Source: an archaeon
GTDB taxonomy: Archaea > EX4484-52 > WAPT01
Direction of reading: 5' to 3'
Length of the DNA: 64,000 bases
NCBI GenBank assembly: GCA_029258795.1
Contig: JAPDKB010000007.1
Coordinates: 246,186 to 310,185, forward strand
Positions 16,889 to 25,628 of this stretch are shown one piece after another (positions within the stretch are counted from its first letter, which is position 1; each line of letters begins with the position of its first letter). The position numbers were made by a program, and so were the translations under genes. Below the pieces are notes generated by a model, which ran no database searches, was not told the DNA's origin, and saw nothing but the letters and a program-made list of their open reading frames with translations.

Positions 16889-18247
16889 TCATATCAAACC
16901 ATCAACCACTTCTATGAACTTCATCTCACTTCCCAGAGGTATTTTTGCTCCTGCTGCCGTTCTGTGGCCACCGCCTTCTCCACCCACAACCTCACATGCT
17001 TTTCTTATCGCAAGTCCGAGATTCACGTTGCCATCATCCTTTTTTGCTCTTGCCGAAACTTTAACTCCGTTACATGAGTTTGCAAAGGAAAAACCAAATT
17101 TCGTCTTTATCTTGGATTTCATGGAGATGGAGAGCACGGTACCTATTATCGTGTCGCTTATCTTGTCTCCTGCTATGATGTATGTGGCTTTTTCCGTCAC
17201 TATGAAGCGCTTTCTGTTCCTTGAGATCCATGCAAGTGCGGAGGATATCATCTTTCGGTAACTTGCATACAGCTCTTCCACATCGTTTCTCATTCCAAGG
17301 CAGAACTTGATACCTTCCATCGGCTTACCTATCCTGCCACATGCGTTGAGAAATGTGGCGAATTCCCTCACCTCATACTTTCCCTTGATTTTATACACAT
17401 CCCCTATTATAGAAGTGATTTTCTCGATGGATAAGTCGTTTGCTGCACTTTCTATTACCAGAGCAGTTGCCAGCTTTTTCTCCTCCTTCCTCGTCAGATC
17501 ACAAAGCCTTCTGAAGTTACCGTGCTCATCAATGATGGGTATGCCGAGCTCCGCAAGTAATTGCACCACAGCCGATTCATTCCCGCTTATTCCCTCGATG
17601 TATGGATCCATGGACTGACTGAGAGCTTTGTGAATGGGCTTGGTATATCTCCCAAAAATGTTTATACCCTTTCCTTTTTTCACGAGTCCAAAAAGTTCAG
17701 CATCTTCATACAGCAGCTTGTTCACACCGATCAGCCGGTTTTTGACGAGTTGCACATCAGCAAAAGCACCCACAACCGGCAGGTCAAGATGCTCCTTGAC
17801 CTTTTCATCAAGACTTCTGGCAACAAGATATGTCATGCCAGATCCGCTTATTTCCAAGCTACCATCTATGCCAAAAAAATAGGGATTGATGTGCGCGAGC
17901 CCCTTCCACCTCAACTCTTCTGGTTGATGGTGGTCTATAACCACAACATCCTTACCATCAAGCCACTCCTTTATGGTTGAAAGCTGACCGCTGCCGAGGT
18001 CAAGAAAAATGTAATGGTCTATTCCTTCCTCCACCACATCCTGCATCGCATCCCTTTCCAGCTGCTTCAAAAACACCACATCAAAATCTTTACCCCGTTC
18101 TTTCAGGGCGCGAAACATGAGAGATGCAGCACATATTCCATCTGCATCGTGATGGCTAACAACCCTTATCCTGCCACGCCACTTCGCTATGATGGATGCC
18201 ATTCTTGCAGCTTCATCAGCCAGCTTTATAACTCGAGAGAAGGACAT
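16889..18247 (-). CDS. DHH-family phosphoesterase, archaeal RecJ-like/GAN nuclease
   Basis: This 452-aa protein has the DHH superfamily motifs in order. VVSHHDADGICAASL at about residues 30-44 is motif I, IFLDLGSGQ at about 80-88 is motif II, and VVVIDHHQPEEL at about 101-112 is the DHH motif. The C-terminal DHHA1 domain has GGEGGGHRTAAGA, the GGGH nucleotide-binding signature. This is the archaeal RecJ homologue related to GAN/Cdc45, a single-strand 5' exonuclease linked to the replication fork. It neighbours endonuclease V and is 226 bp upstream of eS1. All catalytic Asp/His residues appear intact. Confidence 0.9.
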   Translation of the reverse strand: MSFSRVIKLADEAARMASIIAKWRGRIRVVSHHDADGICAASLMFRALKERGKDFDVVFLKQLERDAMQDVVEEGIDHYIFLDLGSGQLSTIKEWLDGKDVVVIDHHQPEELRWKGLAHINPYFFGIDGSLEISGSGMTYLVARSLDEKVKEHLDLPVVGAFADVQLVKNRLIGVNKLLYEDAELFGLVKKGKGINIFGRYTKPIHKALSQSMDPYIEGISGNESAVVQLLAELGIPIIDEHGNFRRLCDLTRKEEKKLATALVIESAANDLSIEKITSIIGDVYKIKGKYEVREFATFLNACGRIGKPMEGIKFCLGMRNDVEELYASYRKMISSALAWISRNRKRFIVTEKATYIIAGDKISDTIIGTVLSISMKSKIKTKFGFSFANSCNGVKVSARAKKDDGNVNLGLAIRKACEVVGGEGGGHRTAAGAKIPLGSEMKFIEVVDGLI

Positions 18248-18295
18248 AGAAAGATAGATATATTGAGGTGGTATTTAACTATTTTGATGCTGCAC

Positions 18296-18928
18296 TCAAG
18301 CCATCACCATCTCTTTTATAGCTTCTCTGCTTTTTCTGTCCGCATCATGTAGCGGCATGATCAAGTTGTCCTGCACACATACCTTGACGATGTTCATAGC
18401 CCCATTCAAATCCACTTCATGGCCGGGTGAGAGGTAGAAATTCCTGTTGTTGAGCTTTATTACCTTACTCCTCACCTCTCCATCCACCACCACATCATCT
18501 CCCTTCAATTCCCCGCACAGCAATGACTTTGCAACACCTATTGTGGGCTTTTTCAGCTTCACGCCCACATAGCATGCTATCCCCGCTTTTCTTGGATGCA
18601 ATATGCCATTTCCATCAACCAGCACCACATCCACCTTGTGCTTTATCAGCTTAACGGCATTGACCATTATGTCGCCTTCTCGAAACAGAAAAAAGCCAGG
18701 GATGTAGGGAAACATGTCTCGTGTGCTTTTGAAGAGAAAGGCGCGCTCCACGATTCTCCTGAGTTTAACATCATAGAGGGATGCGCAACAACAGCAAAGC
18801 TCAGCTTTTCTACTATAAGAAACATCCACTCCCACCACAAATCTTAAAGCGTTAATATTAAAGCTCGAGTCCAATCTCACCTTTCTGGCTAGCTCCTCCT
18901 GAAAATTTATAAGTTTTGTGAGATTCAT
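18296..18928 (-). CDS. nfi: Endonuclease V
   Basis: This 210-aa protein has the endonuclease V signature blocks. FVVGVDVSYS carries the first catalytic Asp, PYIPGFFLFREG is the base-recognition wedge, and VDVVLVDGNGILHPRKAGIA carries the second metal-binding Asp and the HP motif. A late SPGHEVDLNGAM also fits. The enzyme nicks DNA one base 3' of deoxyinosine, starting repair of deaminated adenine. It is next to GAN and 1 kb from a family 4 uracil-DNA glycosylase, so this segment groups repair of deaminated bases. The length is normal for the family. Confidence 0.95.
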   Translation of the reverse strand: MNLTKLINFQEELARKVRLDSSFNINALRFVVGVDVSYSRKAELCCCCASLYDVKLRRIVERAFLFKSTRDMFPYIPGFFLFREGDIMVNAVKLIKHKVDVVLVDGNGILHPRKAGIACYVGVKLKKPTIGVAKSLLCGELKGDDVVVDGEVRSKVIKLNNRNFYLSPGHEVDLNGAMNIVKVCVQDNLIMPLHDADRKSREAIKEMVMA

Positions 18929-18992
18929 AGAACTCTATTGATTCTTTTGATTCTTAAATTTCCAAAACTGTTAAGTATATGGGTGTGATACC

Positions 18993-19244
18993 ATGGGCAG
19001 GAAGTTCAAGATATGTGATGTGTGTAAGAAGAGATTTCACAGGGAGCAGGAAAACCGGCTTCAGATAATAAAAAGGTTGAGGAAGGGTAAGGTGGAGTTC
19101 TGGGTGTGCAACAAATGTTCCCCTGCTGTTGCCAAGATGCTGAGGGAGCAGTTCGGAATCAAGATCATCATTTCGGAGAAGGAGGAAAAGGGAGAAGAAA
19201 AACCATCCAAGGATGAAGCGACTGAAGAGAATAAAAATGAATGA
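18993..19244 (+). CDS. Small zinc-ribbon protein, unknown
   Basis: This 83-aa protein has two CxxC pairs (CDVCKKRF and CNKC) spaced as in a treble-clef or zinc ribbon, a basic helix between them, and an acidic Lys/Glu tail. The ATG at 18993 is preceded by GGTGTGAT. It stands alone on the plus strand between repair genes. Nucleic-acid or protein binding is likely from the zinc ribbon, but no specific function can be given. Confidence 0.65.
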   Translation: MGRKFKICDVCKKRFHREQENRLQIIKRLRKGKVEFWVCNKCSPAVAKMLREQFGIKIIISEKEEKGEEKPSKDEATEENKNE

Positions 19245-19251
19245 GCTGTTT

Positions 19252-19836
19252 TTAGGCGTGCTTTTTCATACCGTCCAGCTTTTTGAAGTATTTGGAGAGG
19301 ACTGCGTGCCTCATATGCTCTATAAAGTTGTTCTCGTACTCTCCCCTGAACCTCATGACAAATGCTGGATGGTACGTGAGCATCACATGTGTCCCGTTGC
19401 AGTTCAAAAGTGTGCCTGCTTCCTTCTTAATTTCAACTTCCCGTCCCAGCACGCTATATGCAGCACATTTACCCAAACATATGAGCACTTTTGGCTTGAT
19501 TATCTCGATTTGCTTTAAAAGGTAAGGTCTGCATGCATCCAGTTCTTTTTTGGTGGGCTTTCGATTGTTTGGGGGTCTGCATTTGACAGCATTGGTCATG
19601 TATGTCTCCACTCTATCCACGCCAATTTCCCGGAGTATATTGGTAAGGTATATACCGGCTGCTCCCACAAACGGTCTTCCCTCTTTGTCTTCATTCTTCC
19701 CTGGTGCCTCTCCTATAAGCATTATGGATGCCTGCTCATCGCCCTCTCCAACAACCGGCTTTGTTCTGTATTTGTGGAGAGGGCACTTCTTACATTTCTC
19801 TACTTCTCGCGCAAGCTTGATAAGTTCGGCAATCAT
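19252..19836 (-). CDS. Family 4 uracil-DNA glycosylase (4Fe-4S)
   Basis: The 194-aa product has the family 4 UDG motifs GEAPGKNEDKEGRPFVGAAG (motif I with the activating residues) and MLTYHPAF (motif II). Four cysteines for the 4Fe-4S cluster are visible: the pair in EKCKKCPL, one in KCRPPN and one in DACRPYL. It removes uracil from DNA. I chose the ATG at 19836 because an AT-rich TATA-like element precedes it at leaderless distance and the upstream extension is not family-like. It is downstream of the TtuA-like gene on the same strand. Confidence 0.93.
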   Translation of the reverse strand: MIAELIKLAREVEKCKKCPLHKYRTKPVVGEGDEQASIMLIGEAPGKNEDKEGRPFVGAAGIYLTNILREIGVDRVETYMTNAVKCRPPNNRKPTKKELDACRPYLLKQIEIIKPKVLICLGKCAAYSVLGREVEIKKEAGTLLNCNGTHVMLTYHPAFVMRFRGEYENNFIEHMRHAVLSKYFKKLDGMKKHA

Positions 19837-19891
19837 ATGGTTTAAATTAAGGAGGGCTCTTGCATAAAAAGATTTTCTTAAGCGCCCGCCT

Positions 19892-20791
19892 CTACTTGCT
19901 TCCCGCAATCGAGCAGAAAAGGCAGACCTCTCTGCCTTTGAGCGTTGGCATCCCGCACCTTTTACAGTTCACCAGCTCAACATCGTGCTTTTTCTTTTCC
20001 AGCAGCGGCTTCATCCTCCTCAAAAACCCGAAATAGAACTGCTGCTTTATGGAGGGATTTTTCTTTTCCATCTCGTTGAAAAATTCCTTGAATTTATTCT
20101 GGATTGCGTTTTTGGAATAAGGACACTTTGCATGTGTGTACTCTATGTTATTAAGCTCAGCATAAATTCCACATTCCTCATCCGTCAGCCTGCAGAGCGG
20201 CTTCGCTTTCCTTTTAAGCCGGTTTTCTGCAGGAAGCACAACGTCCTGCCTCACCATCTGCTCCACATCCCAGCTGAGCACGGATGCCATGAGAAAGGCG
20301 CAGCAATCATCGAGTGTGTGGCCTGTAACAACACAATCAAAATCCTGCTCAATCGCGATTCTGTTAAGGAGGTATCTTTTTATCGTGCCGCAGAGAGAAC
20401 AAGGAATTCTGTTTTTGTGCTTCCTGACAATTTCGGGTAGAGATGCTCCATGAGCTTTTTTCAGATCATGAACTATGAGATTTCCCCCAACCATATCTTT
20501 CATCTTCAACACAACACTGAGCGAGTCGTTTGAATAGCGCTCTATACCCAAGTTTATGTGCAGAGCTGTGACATTATAACCGAGCTTTGCAAGCACGTGC
20601 CACAGAACCATGCTGTCCTTGCCGCCCGATACAGCTATCAAGATTCTTTCATTCTTGGAGAACATTTCAAATTCCTCTATCGCCCTTTCCACCTGCCTCT
20701 CAAAGTAAACGTTAAAACATTCCTTGCAAAACTTGGCTCTATGCCTCCTCACAACAATTTCCGCCTTTTTCCCGCATCTCACGCACTTCAT
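19892..20791 (-). CDS. tRNA 2-thiolation PP-loop ATPase, TtuA/NcsA-like
   Basis: This 299-aa protein has an N-terminal zinc ribbon (CVRCGKKAEI and CKECF) and the PP-loop ILIAVSGGKDSMVL at about residues 50-63. CSLCG and a later CPYS supply Cys residues for an Fe-S cluster, VVTGHTLDDCCAF is the TtuA/TtcA-type motif, and a C-terminal second zinc ribbon has CKRCGMP and CLFC. Members adenylate and thiolate uridine at tRNA position 34 or 54. It overlaps trmI by 4 nt, so two tRNA-modifying genes form an operon. Position 54 versus 34 specificity is not decided by sequence alone. Confidence 0.9.
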   Translation of the reverse strand: MKCVRCGKKAEIVVRRHRAKFCKECFNVYFERQVERAIEEFEMFSKNERILIAVSGGKDSMVLWHVLAKLGYNVTALHINLGIERYSNDSLSVVLKMKDMVGGNLIVHDLKKAHGASLPEIVRKHKNRIPCSLCGTIKRYLLNRIAIEQDFDCVVTGHTLDDCCAFLMASVLSWDVEQMVRQDVVLPAENRLKRKAKPLCRLTDEECGIYAELNNIEYTHAKCPYSKNAIQNKFKEFFNEMEKKNPSIKQQFYFGFLRRMKPLLEKKKHDVELVNCKRCGMPTLKGREVCLFCSIAGSK

Positions 20792-21570
20792 GCTGTCCGC
20801 CTCGCAACCAGAATGAAGCCGGTGTGAGCAACCATCCTTTCCTTCGGGCGTGCTCTTCTTTCATCAACTATCCACTCTCTCATGAGCACCTCAAAGCACT
20901 TTATGTTGGTGTATGTTTCAAGCTCGTGCATCTTTTCCACCGTTTTCTGCACCTGCGGAACATTGGTGAGGTAGCATATCAGCATGCCACCCTTTGCAAG
21001 CATCTCCGTCACGTTTTCCAGAGCGTTCCACGGATCGAGCATGTCAAGCACAACCCTGTCAAATGTTTGGAAAAAGCTCATCTGCTTGATGTCCCCCACC
21101 ACAAGTTTCAGCTGTTCGGGCAGAGCACCAAAAAATCTTTCGATGTTGTTCATCGCGACTTTCATAAAGCCCTTTCTTCTTTCAACAGAAACAACCATCC
21201 CGTCATTACCCACAGCTTCCGCAAGAAAACATGTAAGCGCTCCGGAGCCCGTTCCTGCTTCAAGCACCTTCATGCCTTTCCTTACATCACCGAAGGTCAG
21301 AATCGCTCCCGCATCTTTCGGATAGATTATCTGTGCTCCTCTCTTCAGCTTGAGCGCGTACTCATGCAGAGCCGGCCTGAAAACGTGTAGCTTGTGCGAT
21401 TTGGTGGTGAAAATACAGCTTCCGTAACTCTTACCTATGACATCATCCATTTTAACCTTGCCCAGATGAGTGGCGAGCTCTTTCCCCTTTTTTACTTTCA
21501 TCATCCAGCACTTTCCCGTCTCACTTACGAACATGACCAGCTCATTTTCCTTAACACTATATTTGGTCAT
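20788..21570 (-). CDS. trmI: tRNA (adenine-N1) methyltransferase TrmI
   Basis: This 260-aa protein has a short N-terminal beta domain, then QIIYPKDAGAILTFGDV, the SAM-binding motif VLEAGTGSGALTCFLAEAV at about residues 100-118, and DRVVLDMLDPWNALE, the catalytic block of the TrmI family. Archaeal TrmI makes m1A at tRNA positions 57/58. It is the upstream gene of a two-gene operon with the thiolase. A C-terminal segment ends in HTGFILVARR, normal for the family. Confidence 0.93.
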   Translation of the reverse strand: MTKYSVKENELVMFVSETGKCWMMKVKKGKELATHLGKVKMDDVIGKSYGSCIFTTKSHKLHVFRPALHEYALKLKRGAQIIYPKDAGAILTFGDVRKGMKVLEAGTGSGALTCFLAEAVGNDGMVVSVERRKGFMKVAMNNIERFFGALPEQLKLVVGDIKQMSFFQTFDRVVLDMLDPWNALENVTEMLAKGGMLICYLTNVPQVQKTVEKMHELETYTNIKCFEVLMREWIVDERRARPKERMVAHTGFILVARRTA

Positions 21571-21614
21571 GAAAAACTAGCTTGAAGGGAAAAATTAAAT
21601 GGGTTTGCATCATA

Positions 21615-22655
21615 TCACACAGCTTTTAGACCGATAAGAATTAGCGCGGAAATAACTATCATGAAAATGTGTTGAAGCTCTATCCCGGGCATCCCTCCTG
21701 CTTCCTCACCTCCGAGCTCCACAACATTCAAAGTGATCCATTCATCCCCCTTCCCTCCATAATCATCTTCCCATTCGACTTTAATTGTGTATATCCCATT
21801 TATTGGAGGCACAACACTCGCCACAACATATTTTGTGTCTCCAGGGCCTAAGAACACCTCCGTTTCTGTCATTCCCTCCCGGGCGTACTTTTTGGATGTG
21901 AAATAAACGTTACCATACAGCGCTACCTCCTGTGGTACGAGTTTGAGTTTCACCCTTCCCTCCAGAGAACCGCGATTTCGCGCAGTTATCAAGAATCTCA
22001 TCTCCCTGCCTTCGTAAGCCGTAATGCTGGATGGAACAGTAATTTCAGGTATGAAAGCTCTAAGATTCGTGACTGAAACAAGCTTTATTGTAAGATTCAT
22101 ACATATCTTCTGTCCGTAGGGTGAGGAACAATTTCCGACATGTGCGTTGGTATATCCACTCAAAGCAATTATACAATTTGAGTTAGAGGAGCAAGTAGTG
22201 ATGTCGAAATGATCTATTTTTATGCTGGGGTGTTGGGGCACAGGTTTCACGCAGATAAAATAAGGGTAGTTGCTCTTGCTGCATAGCTCCGCATGCGCAT
22301 TTGTTGCGGAGCTGAGGTGCAGAAGGCATTCATATCCACTTGTACAGCTTCCACTTTCGTTTTTCACATCAAACTTTATTTTGTAACCCCAAGCACTGGC
22401 ATTACAGCAGAGGAGATAACCATAATTATTGAGAGTGGGAACTTCCGCGTGAGCGTTGGTAAAATCGGACATTCTCAAGAATAGGGAATATCCTGAGGGA
22501 CAAGATGATTGCTGAACCACAACACAGTTCACAGGAATATTCAGGGTTGGTGTGGGAAGGGAAGGTCCTTGAGAAAACGCCGGAGTGGTCAGCTGAAGAA
22601 AAAATGCTACTGCAATCGATAATATTAAAAGTTGTTGTGTTTTGAGAATTTGCAT
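21615..22655 (-). CDS. Secreted protein with three TNAHAE-type Cys repeats and a C-terminal anchor
   Basis: The 346-aa product has a signal peptide (LLILSIAVAFFLQLTTPAFS). It then has three tandem modules with the pattern C-x-SG...L-x-(M/L)S...TNAH(A/V)...Y..C: SDFTNAHAEVPTLNNYGYLLC, SSATNAHAELCSKSNYPYFIC (shortened here) and SGYTNAHVGNCSSPYGQKIC. A beta-sandwich domain follows (SITAYEGREMRFLITARNRG), as in archaeal CARDB-like domains, then a C-terminal membrane helix (HIFMIVISALILIGLKAV). I have seen this TNAH module only as an uncharacterised archaeal surface repeat. It is probably a disulfide-stabilised extracellular protein; ligand unknown. Confidence 0.75.
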   Translation of the reverse strand: MQILKTQQLLILSIAVAFFLQLTTPAFSQGPSLPTPTLNIPVNCVVVQQSSCPSGYSLFLRMSDFTNAHAEVPTLNNYGYLLCCNASAWGYKIKFDVKNESGSCTSGYECLLHLSSATNAHAELCSKSNYPYFICVKPVPQHPSIKIDHFDITTCSSNSNCIIALSGYTNAHVGNCSSPYGQKICMNLTIKLVSVTNLRAFIPEITVPSSITAYEGREMRFLITARNRGSLEGRVKLKLVPQEVALYGNVYFTSKKYAREGMTETEVFLGPGDTKYVVASVVPPINGIYTIKVEWEDDYGGKGDEWITLNVVELGGEEAGGMPGIELQHIFMIVISALILIGLKAV

Positions 22656-22716
22656 GGTTTTATTCTATTTTTCAATTCATATAAAGGTTTGGTTTTTGTG
22701 TGCAAGTGAGGAAGGC

Positions 22717-22725
22717 ATTTAAAAA
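22717..22725 (+). promoter_or_regulatory. TATA box for pus10
   Basis: ATTTAAAAA is about 29 nt before the ATG at 22750, with no Shine-Dalgarno sequence, indicating a leaderless start. Confidence 0.5.
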
Positions 22726-22749
22726 GTTTGGCAGAATAGAAAAAGCTGT

Positions 22750-24084
22750 ATGGCGGAAGTAAGCGTTCTGGAGCTCGCGAGGAAAATCATGGCAAAGGGC
22801 TATATCTGCAATCATTGCTTGGGTAGGCAGTTCGCCGAGCTTCTTAGTGGGACAAACAATGAGGAGAGAGGCAGGGCAATAAGGATGGCTATTGCGATGG
22901 AGATTGATGCGGGAAATGTGGAAGTATGTCAGAAAAAAGATTCGGGTGGCAAAAAGGTTTTGGTGGAGAATTTTGTGGAGATGAACTTTCATCTCAACAA
23001 AAAAGTAAACAAAATGCTGGAAAAGGTCAGCAAGGATGATGTGGAATGCTTTCTGTGCAGAAATCTGATGGATAAGCTGGATGAGATGGCGCAGAACGTT
23101 GTGAGAGAGCTTGAGAACTACGAATACGAAACGTTTCTGGTGGGTGTGAAGCTTCCCGAACATCTGGAAAATGCGGAGAACAACTTGTGGGAGGAAGTCG
23201 GGAATGCTTATGCTGAAAGTATAAGAGGTGAGATAACGAGAGAGGTTGGCAAAAGAGTTCAGCAGATTACGGGCAAGATGGTTGAGATGAAAAGTCCTGA
23301 CATAACTATAATTTTAAACCTCCAGAGAAATGTGATTGAGCTTGTTGTAACACCACTCTACATCTACGGCAGATATAACAAATACAAGGAGATGCCTCAG
23401 GCCAGATGGGTGTGCAGACACTGCAATGGGATTGGATGCGAAAAATGTGAGTGGAAAGGAAAGCTCTACGAAGATAGCGTGCAGGATAGGATTGGGGAAG
23501 TGCTTGTTAATATGGCTCGCGGTGTAGATACGAAAATACACGGAGCGGGAAGGGAAGATATAGATGCGTTATGTACTGGATGGAGGGAGTTCGTGATAGA
23601 GGTGCTGGAGCCGAAAAAAAGAAGCATCGACCTGAAAAAAGCTGAGAAAGAGATAAACAAGCGTAATAAAGGTGTGGTGGAGGTTAAGGACCTTAAATTT
23701 GTTGATAAGAACTTCGTGAGATTGCTGAAGGAAAAAAGAACCTGGAAGGTTTATGAAGCCGTTGTGAAGTTTGAAAGCGAGGTGGATGAGGAAGAGCTAA
23801 GGAAGTTGAAGGGGTATGAAGCAGTCATATCTCAAAGAACTCCAAATCGTGTGCTGCACAGGAGGAGTGATAAAGTGAGGAAGAGGAAGGTCAGGATAAT
23901 GGATGTGAAGAAGATAGATGATGTAAGAGCTAGGATAACCATTGAGGCGGAAGCTGGCACTTACATAAAGGAGTTTGTGAGCGGTGATGAGGGCAGGACA
24001 AAGCCGTCTGTTGCTGAGTTGGTTGGCAAGAAGTGTGAGGTTGAGAAGCTGATCGTGGTGGGTTTCATAGATAAGGAAAGCTGA
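22750..24084 (+). CDS. pus10: tRNA pseudouridine synthase Pus10
   Basis: This 444-aa protein has the Pus10 N-terminal zinc region (YICNHCLGRQFAELL with a later CQKK and CFLC), a THUMP-like middle, and a second CRHCNGIGCEKC zinc element. The catalytic domain has GAGREDIDALCTGWREFVIEV, which carries the catalytic Asp. A C-terminal AGTYIKEFVSGDEGRTKPSV block completes the family signature. Archaeal Pus10 makes pseudouridine at tRNA positions 54 and 55. It is upstream of the eL21-rpo4 cluster. Length and motifs are normal; catalytic residues look intact. Confidence 0.94.
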   Translation: MAEVSVLELARKIMAKGYICNHCLGRQFAELLSGTNNEERGRAIRMAIAMEIDAGNVEVCQKKDSGGKKVLVENFVEMNFHLNKKVNKMLEKVSKDDVECFLCRNLMDKLDEMAQNVVRELENYEYETFLVGVKLPEHLENAENNLWEEVGNAYAESIRGEITREVGKRVQQITGKMVEMKSPDITIILNLQRNVIELVVTPLYIYGRYNKYKEMPQARWVCRHCNGIGCEKCEWKGKLYEDSVQDRIGEVLVNMARGVDTKIHGAGREDIDALCTGWREFVIEVLEPKKRSIDLKKAEKEINKRNKGVVEVKDLKFVDKNFVRLLKEKRTWKVYEAVVKFESEVDEEELRKLKGYEAVISQRTPNRVLHRRSDKVRKRKVRIMDVKKIDDVRARITIEAEAGTYIKEFVSGDEGRTKPSVAELVGKKCEVEKLIVVGFIDKES

Positions 24085-24162
24085 AAGTACAGCAGCTTCC
24101 TGCACCTTTAAAAATTTATTGCCCATATATTTTGTGGTATCTTCTGTATTGGGGTGAAGTGA

Positions 24163-24468
24163 ATGGGCAGAAAGGCAAAGGGCCCTAGAGCTGGTACAAG
24201 AAGGTTGCTTGCAAGGAAGGAAAAAAGGAAGTTGACAGTTAATGATGTGATGAAGCAGTTTGACATCGGAGATTATGTTGCCATCAAGATAAACCCGTCT
24301 GTGCAGAAAGGTATGCCTCACCCGCGCTTTTACGGAAGGACTGGCAGGATTGTGGAGAAGCGCGGTATGGCTTATGTTGTGGAAGTGAGAGATGGAGGTA
24401 AAATGAAGAAAATTATCGTAAGGCCAGAGCATCTTAAAGCTGTGCAGGTACAGGTTAAGAATGAGTAA
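24163..24468 (+). CDS. rpl21e: Ribosomal protein eL21
   Basis: This 101-aa protein is archaeal eL21: a basic N-terminus (MGRKAKGPRAGTRRLLARK), FDIGDYVAIKINPSVQKGMP, HPRFYGRTGRIVEKRG and a C-terminal IIVRPEHLKAV. It is the first gene of the eL21-Rpo4-DUF655-KsgA cluster found widely in archaea. A GGGGTGAAGTG Shine-Dalgarno sequence precedes the ATG. Confidence 0.96.
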   Translation: MGRKAKGPRAGTRRLLARKEKRKLTVNDVMKQFDIGDYVAIKINPSVQKGMPHPRFYGRTGRIVEKRGMAYVVEVRDGGKMKKIIVRPEHLKAVQVQVKNE

Positions 24469-24489
24469 AATGGAAGGTGTGTGATTGCT

Positions 24490-24933
24490 ATGAAGGTTGT
24501 TGAGGAAACTCCCGTAACCTTTGCTGAAGCGAAGGAAATAATGGAAAATCTGGAGAAGGAAAGGGAAGAGCTTGGTTATGAGCAAAAGATCACTCTTGAT
24601 TTCTTCAAAAGCTGTGTAAATGTCAGTGTCGAAGATGTTAGGAAGGCGAGAGAAGAGTTAAAGAAAGAAATTCCCGAGCTTAAAGACCATCAGATAGTTA
24701 TGATACTTAACATACTGCCCGAGAATGAGGAGGATGTGAAAATAATCTTTGCCAAGGAAAGGATGGAGCTGGACGATGCAAAAATCAAGAAGATTCTTGA
24801 AATAGTGGACAAGATAAGGCCTGAGGAAAGGATAACCTACAAGCCGTTTGGAGCTTCTCGAAAGGAGGAGAAAAGTGAAGAGGAATCAGAGAGCGAGAAT
24901 GGCGAGGAGCAAAAAGAGGAAGAAAGCGGCTGA
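24490..24933 (+). CDS. rpo4: DNA-directed RNA polymerase subunit Rpo4 (F)
   Basis: The 147-aa product has the Rpb4/RpoF pattern: VTFAEAKEIMENLEKERE, LGYEQKITLDFFK, a central helical region with VRKAREELKKEIPELKDHQ, and KILEIVDKIRPEER. It forms the stalk of RNA polymerase with Rpo7. About 30 acidic residues extend the C-terminus. I chose the ATG at 24490; a GTG at 24481 is too close to the GGTG Shine-Dalgarno. It lies 21 nt after eL21 in the same operon. Confidence 0.92.
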   Translation: MKVVEETPVTFAEAKEIMENLEKEREELGYEQKITLDFFKSCVNVSVEDVRKAREELKKEIPELKDHQIVMILNILPENEEDVKIIFAKERMELDDAKIKKILEIVDKIRPEERITYKPFGASRKEEKSEEESESENGEEQKEEESG

Positions 24934-24999
24934 TTCTGAAAGGTTGTATGAATTTATAAAAGTTTAGTGACGAAAATAAAGTGTAGCGGGGTGTTGGTC

Positions 25000-25572
25000 A
25001 TGATGTTTCCTCGAAAACCCAAAGAAGAATGGGCATATGTGCTGGATTTCTTGCCCGTGGGACATCCCGCTAACAGAGAGAAAAGGCCCATAGCTCAGGT
25101 CATAGGAGTGGACTATTTCACCCTTCTCAAGGTAGCGCCCAAGCCGGGCGTGAAGCTGGACGTTATGGAAAAGGTTTACATCGGGGAAGGAAAGAGAGAT
25201 AAAATAGCAAGCATTATAGGCAGGATCAATGTTTCCGAGCTTACTGCCTCTGCTTACGCTGAGCTCGAATACGCAATCCAGAAGATTGTGGAAGAAAATG
25301 AGAGGAAGTTTGTGGAGTTTTTCAACACAGCTGGACCTTTAACAACCAAGCTGCATCAGCTTGAACTCTTGCCAGGAATAGGCAAGAAGCACATGTGGGA
25401 GATAATAGAGGAGAGGAAGAAGAAGCCGTTTGAGAGCTTTGAAGATATAAAGAAGAGAGTAACCACTCTGCCAGATCCAAAAAAAGCGATAGTCAAAAGG
25501 GTGATGGAAGAGCTGGAAGGTACGGATGAAAAGTGGTTCCTGTTCGTGCCACGAAAGCCAAGGGAGTTCTGA
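25000..25572 (+). CDS. DUF655 protein with helix-hairpin-helix
   Basis: This 190-aa protein is the DUF655 family member that sits between rpo4 and ksgA in many archaea. An OB-like N-terminal half (WAYVLDFLPVGHPANREKRP, then AQVIGVDYFTLLKV) is followed by a helix-hairpin-helix, LELLPGIGKKHMWEIIEER. It is probably an RNA- or DNA-binding factor connected with ribosome maturation, from context only. The ATG at 25000 has GGGGTG 6 nt upstream. Confidence 0.88.
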   Translation: MMFPRKPKEEWAYVLDFLPVGHPANREKRPIAQVIGVDYFTLLKVAPKPGVKLDVMEKVYIGEGKRDKIASIIGRINVSELTASAYAELEYAIQKIVEENERKFVEFFNTAGPLTTKLHQLELLPGIGKKHMWEIIEERKKKPFESFEDIKKRVTTLPDPKKAIVKRVMEELEGTDEKWFLFVPRKPREF

Positions 25573-25628
25573 AGGTTTAACTTGCGGAATAATTATTGCA
25601 ATATCTTCGTTGCTGTGATGATGCCGCT

